From the NCBI RefSeq assembly GCF_030818415.1, contig NZ_JAUTAE010000001.1, positions 2,692,001 through 2,756,000 on the forward strand: a stretch of 64,000 bases of DNA, in the 5' to 3' direction. Source of the DNA: Sphingomonas sp. SORGH_AS_0950. Its GTDB lineage: Bacteria > Pseudomonadota > Alphaproteobacteria > Sphingomonadales > Sphingomonadaceae. The position numbers and the translations under genes were made by a program. A model generated the notes under the pieces. That model did not search any database. It saw nothing but the letters and a program-made list of their open reading frames with translations, and was not told the DNA's origin. Within the stretch, counting starts at the first letter, position 1. Every line of letters starts with the position of its first letter. This document shows positions 17,897-26,763 of the stretch, piece by piece.

Positions 17897-19176
17897 GCCA
17901 TCATGGCCCGGCTAGAGGGACGGATGATCTCCTCGCCCTGCTCGCGCGCCTTGGCGAGGCGGTAGCGCAGCGTGCGCTCGGAAATGCCCAGGCGCTTGGC
18001 GGTCTCGACCCGGTTGCCGCCGCACGCGGCCAGCATCTCGCGGATCGCGGCGAATTCGCTCATCTGCACGACCTTGCCCAGCGTGGCTTCCGCGGTCGTC
18101 ACGGTCAGCGGCATGTCATCGGTGTCGTTGGCGACCATCGGGCGGTCGAACACGATATGCTCGGCCTCGATCGTCGCACCGCCCGCGAAGAGCAGCGCGC
18201 GCTGGATCACATTCTCCAGCTCGCGGACATTGCCGGGCCAGTTGTGCATCGCCAGCTTCTCGATCGCGGCGGTGCTGGGCCAGGGCATCACGGTGCGGCC
18301 CGCGGCGTGGCGCAGGATCATCGTCGCGGCGAGCGCGGGAATGTCCATGCGGCGCTCGCCCAGCGCCTTGGTGGTCAGCGGGAAGACCGACAGGCGGTAG
18401 TAGAGGTCGGCGCGGAACCGGCCCGCCGCCACTTCGGCCTGGAGGTCGCGATTGGCGCAGGCGATGACGCGGACATCGACCGACTGCGGCATCGACGCGC
18501 CGAGCGGGATCACTTCGCGCTCCTGGAGGACACGGAGCAGCTTGGCCTGGAGCTGGAGCGGCATCTCGGCGATCTCGTCGAGGAGCAGCGTGCCGCCGTC
18601 CGCCGCGCGGAAGAAGCCTTCGCCCGCCTGCGCCGCGCCGGTGAACGCGCCCTTCTGGTGGCCGAAGAGCAGTGCCTCGAGCATCGACTCGGGCAGGGCC
18701 GCGCAATTGATCGCGACGAAGGGCTTGGCCGCGCGGGCCGACTGGGCGTGGATGGCGCGGGCCACCACTTCCTTGCCGGTGCCGGTCGGGCCGTTGATGA
18801 GGACGGTGATGTCCGACTGGGCGACGCGCTCGGCCAGGGTGAACAGCGCCAGGCTCTCCGGGTCGGCGGCGGTCGGCACGGTCGGCCCGGCGACCAGTGC
18901 GCGCACGAAGCTGTTGCCCACACCCGCTTCTGCCGCCGAATAGGTCACGGTGGCGGGGCGGCCGGCGCTTGCCGGGACGATGGCGGGGACCGGGCCGTCG
19001 ATGACGACGACCGAGCGTGCCGGATGCTCGACCGGGTCGCCCTCGGCCAGCAGGAACATGTCCCCGGCCTGGGGAACAGCACCCGACTCGGCGATCGCCA
19101 GGCCCTGGGCACGCAGCGCGGAAATCAGCGCGTATTTCTGCTTAACCAGCGCAGCGGAGGGGAAAATCGACGACAT
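17893..19176 (-). CDS. flbD: FlbD/FleQ-type sigma-54-dependent flagellar transcription activator
   Basis: 427 residues. Residues 1-105 form a degenerate N-terminal domain without a phosphorylatable receiver aspartate pattern. The AAA+ domain (about 105-340) has Walker A GPTGTGKE at 129-136, the sigma-54 contact loop GAFTGA at 176-181 and Walker B LLLDEI at 197-202. A Fis-type helix-turn-helix ends the protein (NRVETAKRLGISERTLRYRLAKA). It heads the fliE-fliP run. Known FlbD proteins activate class III and repress earlier flagellar genes. Nearby CGGCAA clusters are its likely targets (inference). The symbol follows Caulobacter usage and is a family-level assignment. Confidence 0.88.
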   Translation of the reverse strand: MSSIFPSAALVKQKYALISALRAQGLAIAESGAVPQAGDMFLLAEGDPVEHPARSVVVIDGPVPAIVPASAGRPATVTYSAAEAGVGNSFVRALVAGPTVPTAADPESLALFTLAERVAQSDITVLINGPTGTGKEVVARAIHAQSARAAKPFVAINCAALPESMLEALLFGHQKGAFTGAAQAGEGFFRAADGGTLLLDEIAEMPLQLQAKLLRVLQEREVIPLGASMPQSVDVRVIACANRDLQAEVAAGRFRADLYYRLSVFPLTTKALGERRMDIPALAATMILRHAAGRTVMPWPSTAAIEKLAMHNWPGNVRELENVIQRALLFAGGATIEAEHIVFDRPMVANDTDDMPLTVTTAEATLGKVVQMSEFAAIREMLAACGGNRVETAKRLGISERTLRYRLAKAREQGEEIIRPSSRAMMA

Positions 19177-19235
19177 CGGGCTTGAGTCCTTTCGTGACTC
19201 TCCAATGCCCCTTCTTTGGTAAAACCGTGGTTAAT

Positions 19236-19356
19236 GCGGCAACGCGAACGGCAAGTTTTTTCCGGGCGCGACGCGCGCCCGTATGTGTGCTCGCGACGCC
19301 CGGCTGCGCGCGCGACCGTTCCGGCAAAACCGGCAAGCCAACCGGCAAAAATTTGC
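19236..19356. promoter_or_regulatory. CGGCAA box cluster between flbD and flagellin 1 (candidate FlbD-binding region)
   Basis: Repeated hexamers: gcggcaac (19236-19243), acggcaag (19248-19255), then ccggcaaaa (19321-19329), ccggcaagc (19330-19338) and ccggcaaaaatttgc (19342-19356). The same box clusters at the two sigma-54 control regions at 26.77 and 29.40 kb. The role in binding FlbD is inferred from this co-occurrence, not shown. Confidence 0.5.
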
Positions 19357-19367
19357 ATGCCACCGGC

Positions 19368-19394
19368 TAAAGCCTGCCGGAAAGCGGCCGTTAC
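19368..19394 (+). promoter_or_regulatory. Sigma-28 (FliA) promoter for flagellin 1
   Basis: TAAAGCCT (19368-19375), spacer of 11 bases, GCCGTTAC (19387-19394). Matches the flagellar sigma factor layout and the three other examples in this window. The transcript leader would be about 60 bases. Confidence 0.85.
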
Positions 19395-19461
19395 TCCACT
19401 CGGCGGCTCGGTGATCCAGAGGGGACACAGACGGATCGCCGAGCAGATTTGGAGACATCAC

Positions 19462-20322
19462 ATGACCGTTATTGCCAGCAATATCAGTGCATTGCGTGCT
19501 ACCGCCGCGTCGACCTCGGCGTCCTTGGCCCTCAGCAGCTCGATGGAGCGCCTGTCGACCGGCCAGCGCATCAACTCGGCAAAGGACGACGCCGCCGGTC
19601 TGGCGATCAGCAACTCGATGACCGCGCAGATCAAGGGCATGGCGCAGGGCATCCGCAACGCCAATGACGGCATCTCGATGGCGCAGACGGCCGAAGGCGC
19701 GCTGAACGAGGTCAGCAACATGCTGCAGCGCATGCGCGAGCTGAAGGTCCAGTCGTCGAACGGCACCTATTCGGCCGACGACAAGAAGAACATCACCAAC
19801 GAGCAGACGACGCTCGCCGATCAGATCAGCTCGGTCGTGAAGAACACCAAGTTCAACGGCACGGCGCTGTTCAATGCGGCCTCCACGGTCTCGATCCAGA
19901 CCGGCGCGACCAGCAGCGATACGGTCTCGATCAATCTGCGCGACATGACCGCGAGCTATCAGGCCGGCACCGGCGGCGCGGCCGACACGGGTTCGAAGCT
20001 GAGCGCGGTGGTCGATTTCGCCCCGGCTTCGGGTTCGACCTCGCTGAAGTCGGACACGCTGGACAATTACGACGCCGCGATCGCCGACGTGTCGAAGATC
20101 CGCGCGGGCCTGGGTGCCACCCAGAACCGTCTCCAGTCGGCGGTCAACAGCGCGACCTCGAACATGACCAACCTGTCCGAAGCGCGCAGCCGCATCCAGG
20201 ACACCGACTTCTCGGAAGAAACCACCGCGCTCGCCAAGGCGCAGATCCTGAGCCAGGCGTCCACCGCGATGCTGAGCCAGGCCAACCAGTCGCAGCAGGG
20301 CGTGCTGAAGCTCCTCGGCTAA
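19462..20322 (+). CDS. fliC: Flagellin 1 (filament subunit)
   Basis: 286 residues. The conserved N-terminal D0/D1 region ([65 protein letters not shown]) and C-terminal D1/D0 region ([15 protein letters not shown], then the [21 protein letters not shown] end) are intact, with only about 60 variable residues between, so the outer D2/D3 domains are nearly absent. The start is ATG 19462 with GGAGA seven bases before it. A paralog follows immediately. Confidence 0.96.
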   Translation: MTVIASNISALRATAASTSASLALSSSMERLSTGQRINSAKDDAAGLAISNSMTAQIKGMAQGIRNANDGISMAQTAEGALNEVSNMLQRMRELKVQSSNGTYSADDKKNITNEQTTLADQISSVVKNTKFNGTALFNAASTVSIQTGATSSDTVSINLRDMTASYQAGTGGAADTGSKLSAVVDFAPASGSTSLKSDTLDNYDAAIADVSKIRAGLGATQNRLQSAVNSATSNMTNLSEARSRIQDTDFSEETTALAKAQILSQASTAMLSQANQSQQGVLKLLG

Positions 20323-20373
20323 CGCCCTGGGCGAATGCCGACCGCGGTTATCCCCTCGGTCGCGGAAGGTGGA

Positions 20374-20406
20374 CCCCCCGGTACCTTATAATAGGGTGCC
20401 GGGGGG
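20374..20406 (+). terminator. Hairpin after flagellin 1
   Basis: Arms ccccccggtacc (20374-20385) and ggtgccgggggg (20395-20406) pair with one G-T wobble around a 9-base AT-rich loop. No T-run follows, so it may end transcription weakly or stabilise the flagellin mRNA 3' end. Confidence 0.55.
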
Positions 20407-20444
20407 CTCCGCCCGAAAAAACGCGCCCAAACGACTCTTTTCTC

Positions 20445-20471
20445 TAAAGTCTGGTCCCAGGCGGTCGTTAC
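20445..20471 (+). promoter_or_regulatory. Sigma-28 (FliA) promoter for flagellin 2
   Basis: TAAAGTCT (20445-20452), an 11-base spacer, GTCGTTAC (20464-20471). Flagellin 2 therefore has its own promoter as well as any read-through from flagellin 1. Confidence 0.82.
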
Positions 20472-20534
20472 CCGTCTTGGCAGCTCGACCTTCGCCTTGG
20501 GGGCGGCGGAGAGCTCCGGCTTTGGAGAACGACC

Positions 20535-21389
20535 ATGACGGTTATCGCCAGTAATATTTCGGCGTTACGCGCGTCGAGCGCCAACGGCGCCGCATCGGAA
20601 GCGCTGAATGTATCGATGGAGCGCCTGTCGACCGGCAAGCGAATCAATTCCGCGAAGGACGACGCCGCCGGCCTCGCCATCGCCGCCTCGATGTCGGCGC
20701 AGGTGCGCGGCATGAACCAGGCCATCCGCAATTCCAATGACGGCATCTCGATGGCGCAGACCGCCGAAGGTGCGCTCCAGGAAGTGAGCAACATGCTCCA
20801 GCGGATGCGCGAACTGGCGGTGCAGAAGGCCAACGGCATCTATTCGACCAACGACAAGGCGAACATCACCTCGGAACAGAACGCCCTGGCGGCACAGGTT
20901 TCGACGATCCTTCGCAACACCCAGTTCAACGGGCAGAAGCTGCTGAACGGCACCGCGGGCAATTCGGGCGCGGTCCAGATCCAGGCGGGCGCGAACACCA
21001 GCGACGCCATCACCATGAATTTCAGCGACCTGACGACGGCGACCGAAATGACCAACGTCATGGTCCTGGGCGATCCGAATGCCAGTCCGCCGACCGACAG
21101 CTCGGTGAAGTCCACGGCGACGCTCGAGAATTTCGACTCGGCCATCGGCAAGGTCGCCAATATCCGCGCGGGCCTCGGCGCCACGCAGAACCGGCTCCAG
21201 TCGGCGGTCAACAACCTGACCTCCAACGTCACCAACCTGACCGATGCGCGCAGCCGTATCGAGGACACCGATTTCTCGGCCGAAACCACCGCGCTCGCCA
21301 AGGCCCAGATCCTGAGCCAGGCATCGACCGCGATGCTGAGCCAGGCCAACCAGTCCCAGCAGGGCGTGCTCAAGCTGCTCGGCCAGTAA
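20535..21389 (+). CDS. Flagellin 2 (filament subunit)
   Basis: 284 residues and a clear paralog of flagellin 1: the first 12 residues are identical and the terminal 40 nearly so, while the middle (about 130-200) differs. The N-terminal motif [26 protein letters not shown] and the C-terminus [22 protein letters not shown] are typical. Shine-Dalgarno GGAGAA precedes the ATG. Whether both copies are used together, or one near the hook, cannot be told. Confidence 0.95.
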   Translation: MTVIASNISALRASSANGAASEALNVSMERLSTGKRINSAKDDAAGLAIAASMSAQVRGMNQAIRNSNDGISMAQTAEGALQEVSNMLQRMRELAVQKANGIYSTNDKANITSEQNALAAQVSTILRNTQFNGQKLLNGTAGNSGAVQIQAGANTSDAITMNFSDLTTATEMTNVMVLGDPNASPPTDSSVKSTATLENFDSAIGKVANIRAGLGATQNRLQSAVNNLTSNVTNLTDARSRIEDTDFSAETTALAKAQILSQASTAMLSQANQSQQGVLKLLGQ

Positions 21390-21480
21390 CACCCGGTTCC
21401 TGAGCGCCCCGGCACCGCGCCCCCACTCGGGTGACGGGGCCGACCGGCCGCGAGTCCCTCGCCAGGCCGGTTTGCAGGAC

Positions 21481-21512
21481 AAACCCCGGCGGCCTCCGTG
21501 CCGCCGGGGTTT
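21481..21512. terminator. Terminator between flagellin 2 and the LolC/E-like gene
   Basis: Perfect 12-base arms aaaccccggcgg (21481-21492) and ccgccggggttt (21501-21512) around an 8-base loop, between two convergent genes. The A and T ends suit termination on both strands. Confidence 0.75.
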
Positions 21513-21526
21513 ACTCATGTCCGCGC

Positions 21527-22753
21527 TCAATCGGCGCGCAGCACCAGCGCGGGCGAGGTCCGCCCCGCCCGCCACGCGGGATAGAGGCTGGCCAGCACCG
21601 CCCCCGCCACCACGCTCAGGCCGATCGCGGCCAGCTCGGTTCGCGAAATCCCGATCGGCAAGGACAGAAAGACGTCCCATTCCGCCTGCCGCGCGGGGGA
21701 CAGATGGCGCACCGCAGCGACGATCGCGGCGCGCTGGGTCAGCAATCCGGCCGCCAGCGCCAGGCCGACGCCCGCGCCGGTCAGCGCGATGATGCTGCCG
21801 ACCGTCGTGAAGATCCGCGCGATGCTCGCCACCGACACGCCCATCGTCCGCAGGATCGCGATCTCGCGCCGCTTGGCCCGCGCCAGCAGCGTCATCGACG
21901 ACAGGATGTTGAACAGCGCGACCAGGGTCACCAGCCCGACCGCGATCGTCATCCCAATCTTTTCGGTGACGAGCGCGGCGAGCAGCGCGCGATTCGCCTG
22001 CCGCCAGCTGGTGATCGGATAGCCGGGGCCGAGTCGCCTGCGGATCGCCGCCGCGACCGCCGCCTCCCGCGCGGGGTCGCTCAGGACGACGGCGATCCGG
22101 CGGGTGACGGCGGCGTCGTCCTTCAGGATGGGCAGCGAATCGAGCGGGGCGAACACCGTCACCCGGTCGCTCCCCTTGTCCTCGTCGGGATAGAAGGCGG
22201 CGACCCTCGCGTCGAACAGGTCGAGCGACGGCATATGGTCGGGGCCGAGCCGGACCCGGCCGATCGCGATGGTATCGCCGGGGAACAGCCCCAGTTGCAG
22301 CGCGGCATCCTGTCCGATCGCGACCGCGTTCGCCGGGTCCGGGCTATGGGCCAGCGCCGACCGCATCGTCGGGACCAGCCGGGCGAGCGTCGCCGGGTCG
22401 CGACCCTGCAACTGGATGGGGGTGATCCGCCCGTCGATCGACAGCGCGGCGGTAAGCTCGCGAATCGGCTCGGTGCGCGCGACGCCGGGCAGGTGCGCGA
22501 TGACGGCGGCGACCTGGCCCTCGGTCATCGCGGCACGGGCGGGGACGGTGACGCTGAGATGGCCATCGACCGGCGCGACGCTGTCGGCCAGCCTGGTCTG
22601 TGCGCCGTTCATGACCGCGATGACCAGCACCAGCGCGGCGACGCCGATCATGACGCCGGTGCATCCGATCGCGGCGACCAGCAACACCAGCCGCCCGCCC
22701 GCGCCCGGCCACAGATAGCGTGCGATCAGTCGGCGTTCATGGCGTGCGAACAT
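21527..22753 (-). CDS. LolC/LolE-type ABC transporter permease (FtsX/MacB fold)
   Basis: 408 residues. One N-terminal membrane helix (about 22-50), a large periplasmic domain (51-260), then three helices (IAVGLVTLVALFNILSSM, VGSIIALTGAGVGLALAAGLL and a last one near 370-392), which is the LolC/E and FtsX topology. Motifs AKRREIAILRTMG and PAWRAGRTSPALVLRAD are typical of lipoprotein-release permeases, which hand lipoproteins from the inner membrane to LolA. No LolD ATPase is next to it. Its place between flagellin 2 and fliA is unexplained. Confidence 0.78.
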   Translation of the reverse strand: MFARHERRLIARYLWPGAGGRLVLLVAAIGCTGVMIGVAALVLVIAVMNGAQTRLADSVAPVDGHLSVTVPARAAMTEGQVAAVIAHLPGVARTEPIRELTAALSIDGRITPIQLQGRDPATLARLVPTMRSALAHSPDPANAVAIGQDAALQLGLFPGDTIAIGRVRLGPDHMPSLDLFDARVAAFYPDEDKGSDRVTVFAPLDSLPILKDDAAVTRRIAVVLSDPAREAAVAAAIRRRLGPGYPITSWRQANRALLAALVTEKIGMTIAVGLVTLVALFNILSSMTLLARAKRREIAILRTMGVSVASIARIFTTVGSIIALTGAGVGLALAAGLLTQRAAIVAAVRHLSPARQAEWDVFLSLPIGISRTELAAIGLSVVAGAVLASLYPAWRAGRTSPALVLRAD

Positions 22754-22848
22754 CGGCGTCCCCGGTCATCGGGGACGCGCTTAGAGGAAGATGGCGCCAT
22801 CGGAAATGGCGCGGGCCCGTTCCTCCCCCTCGCAGGGGAGGAATCGCC

Positions 22849-23658
22849 TTATCGCTGGCTGGCGAGCGCCTTTTTCAGGCGGGCATGCGCCGCGCTCTTG
22901 ATCTGGCAGATGCGCGCGGCGCCGACGCCCAGCACCTGGCCGATTTCCTCCAGGTTGAGTTCCTCGACATAGTAAAGCTGGATCACCATCGCCTCGCGCT
23001 CAGGCAGCGCCGAGATGGCGGCGATCAGCGCGTCGCGCAGGTCGCTTTCGGCCAGCTGCTCGAAGGCGTCGGGGGTGTCGTCGGCGAACCAGGGCAGGTC
23101 GTCGGCATAGACATCGTCGATCGCCTCCATCCGCACCGCCTCGGCGGTCTTGTAGTCGGCGCGCAGCCGCTCGACCGAGATGCCCAGCTTTTCCGCCACC
23201 GCCTCGTCGGTCGGGGCCTGGCCGCCGGACTGCGACAGGGTGGTGACCGCCTCGCTATACTGGCGGCGGCGGCGCATCGCGCCGCGCGTCGTCGTCGCCT
23301 GGCGGCGCAGCTCGTCGATCATCGCGCCGCGCAGCCGCGACTTCAGATAATGGCCGAACTCGACCCCGCGCTCCTCGAACGAGGCGGCGGCCTCGACCAG
23401 CGCGACCAGCCCGACCTGGACCAGATCCTCGACCTCGATCAGGCTCGACATGGATCCATGCACATGCCACGCGATCCGGCGGACCAGCGGCAGATGCTGG
23501 CGGATGATCGCATCGGTGTCGCCGCCGGGGCGACGGACGGTCGGCCGATAGGTGATCGGGCGGTCGGCGACCGTGGGGTTGGCCAGCGCCGGATCGAAAT
23601 TCGCCGGGTTGAGGCTCTGGGCGCTGACGAACGCGCCGCTCAGGGGATGCGCGCTCAT
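22849..23658 (-). CDS. fliA: Flagellar RNA polymerase sigma factor FliA (sigma-28)
   Basis: 269 residues. Region 2 (about 48-120: RQHLPLVRRIAWHV, VEDLVQVGLVALVEAAASFEERGVEF, LRGAMIDELRRQ) and region 4 (about 213-265: LPEREAMVIQLYYVEELNLEEIGQVLGVGAARICQIKSAAHARL) are complete. Region 3 lies between. About 45 N-terminal residues precede region 2, longer than enterobacterial FliA. The ATG at 23658 overlaps the flhA stop (ATGA). Its target promoters are recognisable at four places in this window, and its anti-sigma factor FlgM is encoded 3.5 kb away. Confidence 0.92.
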   Translation of the reverse strand: MSAHPLSGAFVSAQSLNPANFDPALANPTVADRPITYRPTVRRPGGDTDAIIRQHLPLVRRIAWHVHGSMSSLIEVEDLVQVGLVALVEAAASFEERGVEFGHYLKSRLRGAMIDELRRQATTTRGAMRRRRQYSEAVTTLSQSGGQAPTDEAVAEKLGISVERLRADYKTAEAVRMEAIDDVYADDLPWFADDTPDAFEQLAESDLRDALIAAISALPEREAMVIQLYYVEELNLEEIGQVLGVGAARICQIKSAAHARLKKALASQR

Positions 23659-25721
23659 GCGGCCAGCGCCTGCGGAGCGCCGATCACGGCGACGACCTCG
23701 ACCGCCTTCTCCTCGGGCACCTCGAAGAAGGACAGGACCGGCGTGTCGGGCATGCAGGTGCGCAGCAGCTTGCGCATCGCGAGCCGCACGCCCGGCTGGA
23801 CGACCAGCGCGAACGGCTTGGCCTCGGCGATCAGCGGCTGGGCGGCATGGGTCAGCGCCTCGGTGATGCGACGACCCAGGTCGGGCTCGATCACATGGCG
23901 GCGCGCGGTGTCGGCGCGCATGGCCTGGCCCAGCAGCCCTTCGAGCTGGCCGTCCAGCGTCATGACGCGCAGCGGTTCGCGCATCCCGCACAGTTTCTGG
24001 ATGATGAGCGCGCCCAGCTGCGGCCGGATCAGCTCGACAATCTCTTCGGCGTCGAGCGTCTTCTGGGCCGCCACGGCGATCGCGCTGGCGATGCGGCGGA
24101 ACTCCTTCAAGGTGATATTCTCCGAAAGAAGGCCCTTGAGAACCTGGGTCAGGGTGGTGAGCGGCAGGGGGTTGGGGCTGAGCGAGGCGGCGAGCTGGCT
24201 CGCGCGCTCCTTCAGCCCGTCGAGCAGCGACTGGACCTCGTCGGGGCCGAGCAGCTCGGCGGCGTTGGAGCCCAGAATGTGGTTCAGATGGGTCGCCATG
24301 ACGGTGCCCGGATCGACGACCAGATAGCCCATGCCGGTGGCGGCATCGGCGTCGCCCTTCAGGATCCAGGTCGCGGGCAGGCCGAAGGTCGGGTCCTGGA
24401 CCGGCTTGCCGTCCAGCGTGCCGAAGGCCTGGCCGGTGTCGAGCGCCAGCATCTCGTCGGGCGACACCTGATCCTCGGCGGCGACGACGCCGTTGATGAG
24501 GATGCGGTAGTTGAACGGCCCGAGATTGATGTCGTCGCGGACCCGCGCCTGCGGCACGACGAAGCCCAGTTCCTTGGACAGCTGGCGGCGGACGCCGGTG
24601 ATGCGCGCCATCAGCGGGGCGCCGCGACGCTCGTCGACCAGCGGCACCAGGCCATAGCCGATGTCGATATGCACCTGCATCCCGTCGATGACCTCGTCCC
24701 AGCCGATGCGCGAGGGATCGACCGGCTCGGCGGCGGGGGGCGGGGGGACGGGGACCGGGCGCTTCTCGATCTGGCGCAGCTTCCACGCGGTGAACCCGGC
24801 AATGGCGGCGGCGGGCAGCAGCACGAGGTGCGGCATGCCGGGCAGCGCGCCGAGCAGGCCCAGGATCACCGCGACCGGGATCCAGGTCTTGGACGCGCCG
24901 AACTGCGACCCGATCTGGCCCGCCAGATCCTTGTCGGACGACACGCGCGTCACGATGGCGGCGGCGGCGATCGACAGCATCAGCGAAGGCAGCTGCGCGA
25001 CCAGCGCGTCGCCGATGGCCAGCAGGATATAGGTCTTGGCCGCATCGGCCACGCCCATGCCGTGGCTGACCGGGCCCAGGATCAGGCCGCCGATGATGTT
25101 GGCCGCCAGGATCAGCATCGCGGCGACCGCATCGCCCTTCACGAACTTGGACGAACCGTCCATCGAGCCGTAGAAATCGGCCTCGGTCGACACCTCGACG
25201 CGGCGCGCCTTGGCCTGGTCGGGGGTGATGAGCCCGGCGTTCAGGTCGGCGTCGATCGCCATCTGCTTGCCGGGCAGCGCGTCCAGGGTGAAGCGCGCCG
25301 ACACTTCGGACACGCGGCCCGCGCCCTTGGTCACGACGATCAGGTTGATGATCATCAGGATCGCGAAGACGAAGAGGCCGACGACATAGTCGCCGCCGAT
25401 CAGGAAGGTGCCGAACGCCTCGATGACATGGCCCGCCGCGCTCTCGCCCTCATGACCGTGCACCAGCACGATACGGGTCGAGGCGACGTTGAGGCCCAGG
25501 CGGAACAGCGTGGCGAACAGGAGGACGGTCGGAAAGGCCGAGAAGTCGAGCGGCTTTTCGGCGTTCAGCGCGACCATCAGGACGGCCAGGCTGATCGCGA
25601 TATTGGCGACGAAGAAGATGTCGAGCAGCGCGGGCGGGATCGGCACGACCATGACCAGGACGAGCAGCAGGATCGCCGCGGGAAGGGCCATGGTGCGGCC
25701 GCCGGAAAACAGCTTGCCCAT
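23655..25721 (-). CDS. flhA: Flagellar export gate protein FlhA
   Basis: 688 residues. The N-terminal half has eight membrane segments; the conserved FHIPEP-type loop reads KGAGRVSEVSARFTLDALPGKQMAIDADLNAGLI. The C-terminal cytoplasmic domain forms the nonameric ring that docks FliS, FlgN and other chaperones. Motif VDPGTVMATHLNHIL is intact. Four bases separate it from the upstream muramidase gene, and its stop overlaps fliA, so slt, flhA and fliA form one unit under a sigma-54 promoter. Confidence 0.95.
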   Translation of the reverse strand: MGKLFSGGRTMALPAAILLLVLVMVVPIPPALLDIFFVANIAISLAVLMVALNAEKPLDFSAFPTVLLFATLFRLGLNVASTRIVLVHGHEGESAAGHVIEAFGTFLIGGDYVVGLFVFAILMIINLIVVTKGAGRVSEVSARFTLDALPGKQMAIDADLNAGLITPDQAKARRVEVSTEADFYGSMDGSSKFVKGDAVAAMLILAANIIGGLILGPVSHGMGVADAAKTYILLAIGDALVAQLPSLMLSIAAAAIVTRVSSDKDLAGQIGSQFGASKTWIPVAVILGLLGALPGMPHLVLLPAAAIAGFTAWKLRQIEKRPVPVPPPPAAEPVDPSRIGWDEVIDGMQVHIDIGYGLVPLVDERRGAPLMARITGVRRQLSKELGFVVPQARVRDDINLGPFNYRILINGVVAAEDQVSPDEMLALDTGQAFGTLDGKPVQDPTFGLPATWILKGDADAATGMGYLVVDPGTVMATHLNHILGSNAAELLGPDEVQSLLDGLKERASQLAASLSPNPLPLTTLTQVLKGLLSENITLKEFRRIASAIAVAAQKTLDAEEIVELIRPQLGALIIQKLCGMREPLRVMTLDGQLEGLLGQAMRADTARRHVIEPDLGRRITEALTHAAQPLIAEAKPFALVVQPGVRLAMRKLLRTCMPDTPVLSFFEVPEEKAVEVVAVIGAPQALAA

Positions 25722-25724
25722 CGT

Positions 25725-26591
25725 TTAACCCCCCATGCTCGCGAGCATCATGTACGCCAGCCGCGCATGGTCGGGCTTGGGGCGCAGCACGCTGTCGCTG
25801 TCGGTGATGCTGGCCGATCCGTTGCGCAGGCCCAGCCGGTTCATCGTGCTGTTGGCCCAGGCCATGGCGTCGGCGGCGCTTTCGTTGTTACCGGTGACGA
25901 CCGTCGCATCCTCGCCCATGCCCTTCAGCGCGAGCGCCTGTGCGGCGAATTGCAGGTTGGCGGCGCGGGTCGCGTCGCTGTCGGCGCTGCTGCCCGCCAG
26001 CTTGTCGGCGAAGCGGTTATAGATGTCCGAGAGCGTGCGCGGCTGGCCGTTCGCGGCGTAGAAGACCGAGCGGTTGGCGCGCGCGGCGGCGGGGAACAGC
26101 GCGGCGCCGGTCGCCTGCGGGCTCGACGCCATCTTGCTCAGGAACTTGGTCGCGCCGCCCAGGCCCAGGAAATGCGCCATATACAGGTCGGTGCCGCCCG
26201 CCTCGCGGCCCAGCGTCGCCTCCAGCGCGCTCTTGTTGTCCGAGGCATGTTCGGCCGCCATCAGCGAGGCGGCGGTGGGATCGTTGCGCAGCCCCATGAC
26301 GGCGGTGCGCGCCTCGCCCGACACATGATAGCGTCCGCCCGACTGGCCGATCGAATCCGCCGCCCAGCCCAGGCCATGCTCGGCGCCGTGCTTCTTGACC
26401 ACCGCGAGCCAGCTCTGCTCGACGAACTGGTACAGACCCGAGGCCGAGGAGGTCCCCGCACGGGCATTCGCGTTCAGCCCGGACTCGAGCTTGGCCTGCC
26501 CCAGCAGATAGCCGAAATCGACACCCGTGCGGCTGGACGCCAGCGCGATGGCCGATTGGATCCTGGTTTGAGAGACGGGTTGGACGGTCAT
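25725..26591 (-). CDS. Flagellum-associated lytic transglycosylase-like protein (SLT fold)
   Basis: 288 residues. The N-terminal half is SLT-like: GYLLGQAKLESGLNANARAGTSSASGLYQFVEQSWL carries the catalytic-type glutamate in AKLESG and the substrate-loop SGLYQF. The rest is helical. The rod protein FlgJ in this window is short and lacks a muramidase domain, so this gene likely supplies the wall-opening activity in trans, as SltF does in Rhodobacter. No classical signal peptide is visible, so it may be exported by the flagellar apparatus (inference). First gene after the sigma-54 promoter at 26.63 kb. Confidence 0.82.
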   Translation of the reverse strand: MTVQPVSQTRIQSAIALASSRTGVDFGYLLGQAKLESGLNANARAGTSSASGLYQFVEQSWLAVVKKHGAEHGLGWAADSIGQSGGRYHVSGEARTAVMGLRNDPTAASLMAAEHASDNKSALEATLGREAGGTDLYMAHFLGLGGATKFLSKMASSPQATGAALFPAAARANRSVFYAANGQPRTLSDIYNRFADKLAGSSADSDATRAANLQFAAQALALKGMGEDATVVTGNNESAADAMAWANSTMNRLGLRNGSASITDSDSVLRPKPDHARLAYMMLASMGG

Positions 26592-26626
26592 GCTGTTCGG
26601 TAAAAGCCCTTGTTCGGGCTCTACTC

Positions 26627-26642
26627 AGCAAAGGGCGTGCCA
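26627..26642 (-). promoter_or_regulatory. Sigma-54 promoter for slt-flhA-fliA
   Basis: Minus-strand TGGCACGCCCTTTGCT matches the -24/-12 consensus TGGCACGNNNNTTGCW at every fixed base, with 10 bases between GG and GC. The predicted start is near 26616, about 25 bases before the ATG at 26591. Confidence 0.9.
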
Positions 26643-26691
26643 ATTCCCCGCGACTCTGCCGGGGGGCGGTGCGAATCCGGCGCGGGACAGG

Positions 26692-26716
26692 AAAAAAGCC
26701 CGGCAAAGCGGGCTTT
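26692..26716 (-). terminator. Intrinsic terminator after flgN
   Basis: On the minus strand, AAAGCCCG and CGGGCTTT form an 8-base stem around a 6-base loop, followed by a run of T (26692-26697 are A on the plus strand). It ends the flgA-flgM-flgN side before the sigma-54 promoter of the next unit. Confidence 0.85.
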
Positions 26717-26763
26717 CGTGCTGGGGACCGGCAGGACCGGCCATCAGGGTCGGCAGGGGGCGT

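Noticed and set aside
19342..19357. ccggcaaaaatttgcat upstream of flagellin 1 as a sigma-54 promoter
   Set aside because: GG and GC are nine bases apart instead of ten, and a good sigma-28 promoter lies just downstream. Kept only as a CGGCAA box.
22849..24786. Extended 645-codon frame for the FliA gene
   Set aside because: The added part lies antisense to nothing but out of frame within flhA; FliA homology begins after ATG 23658.
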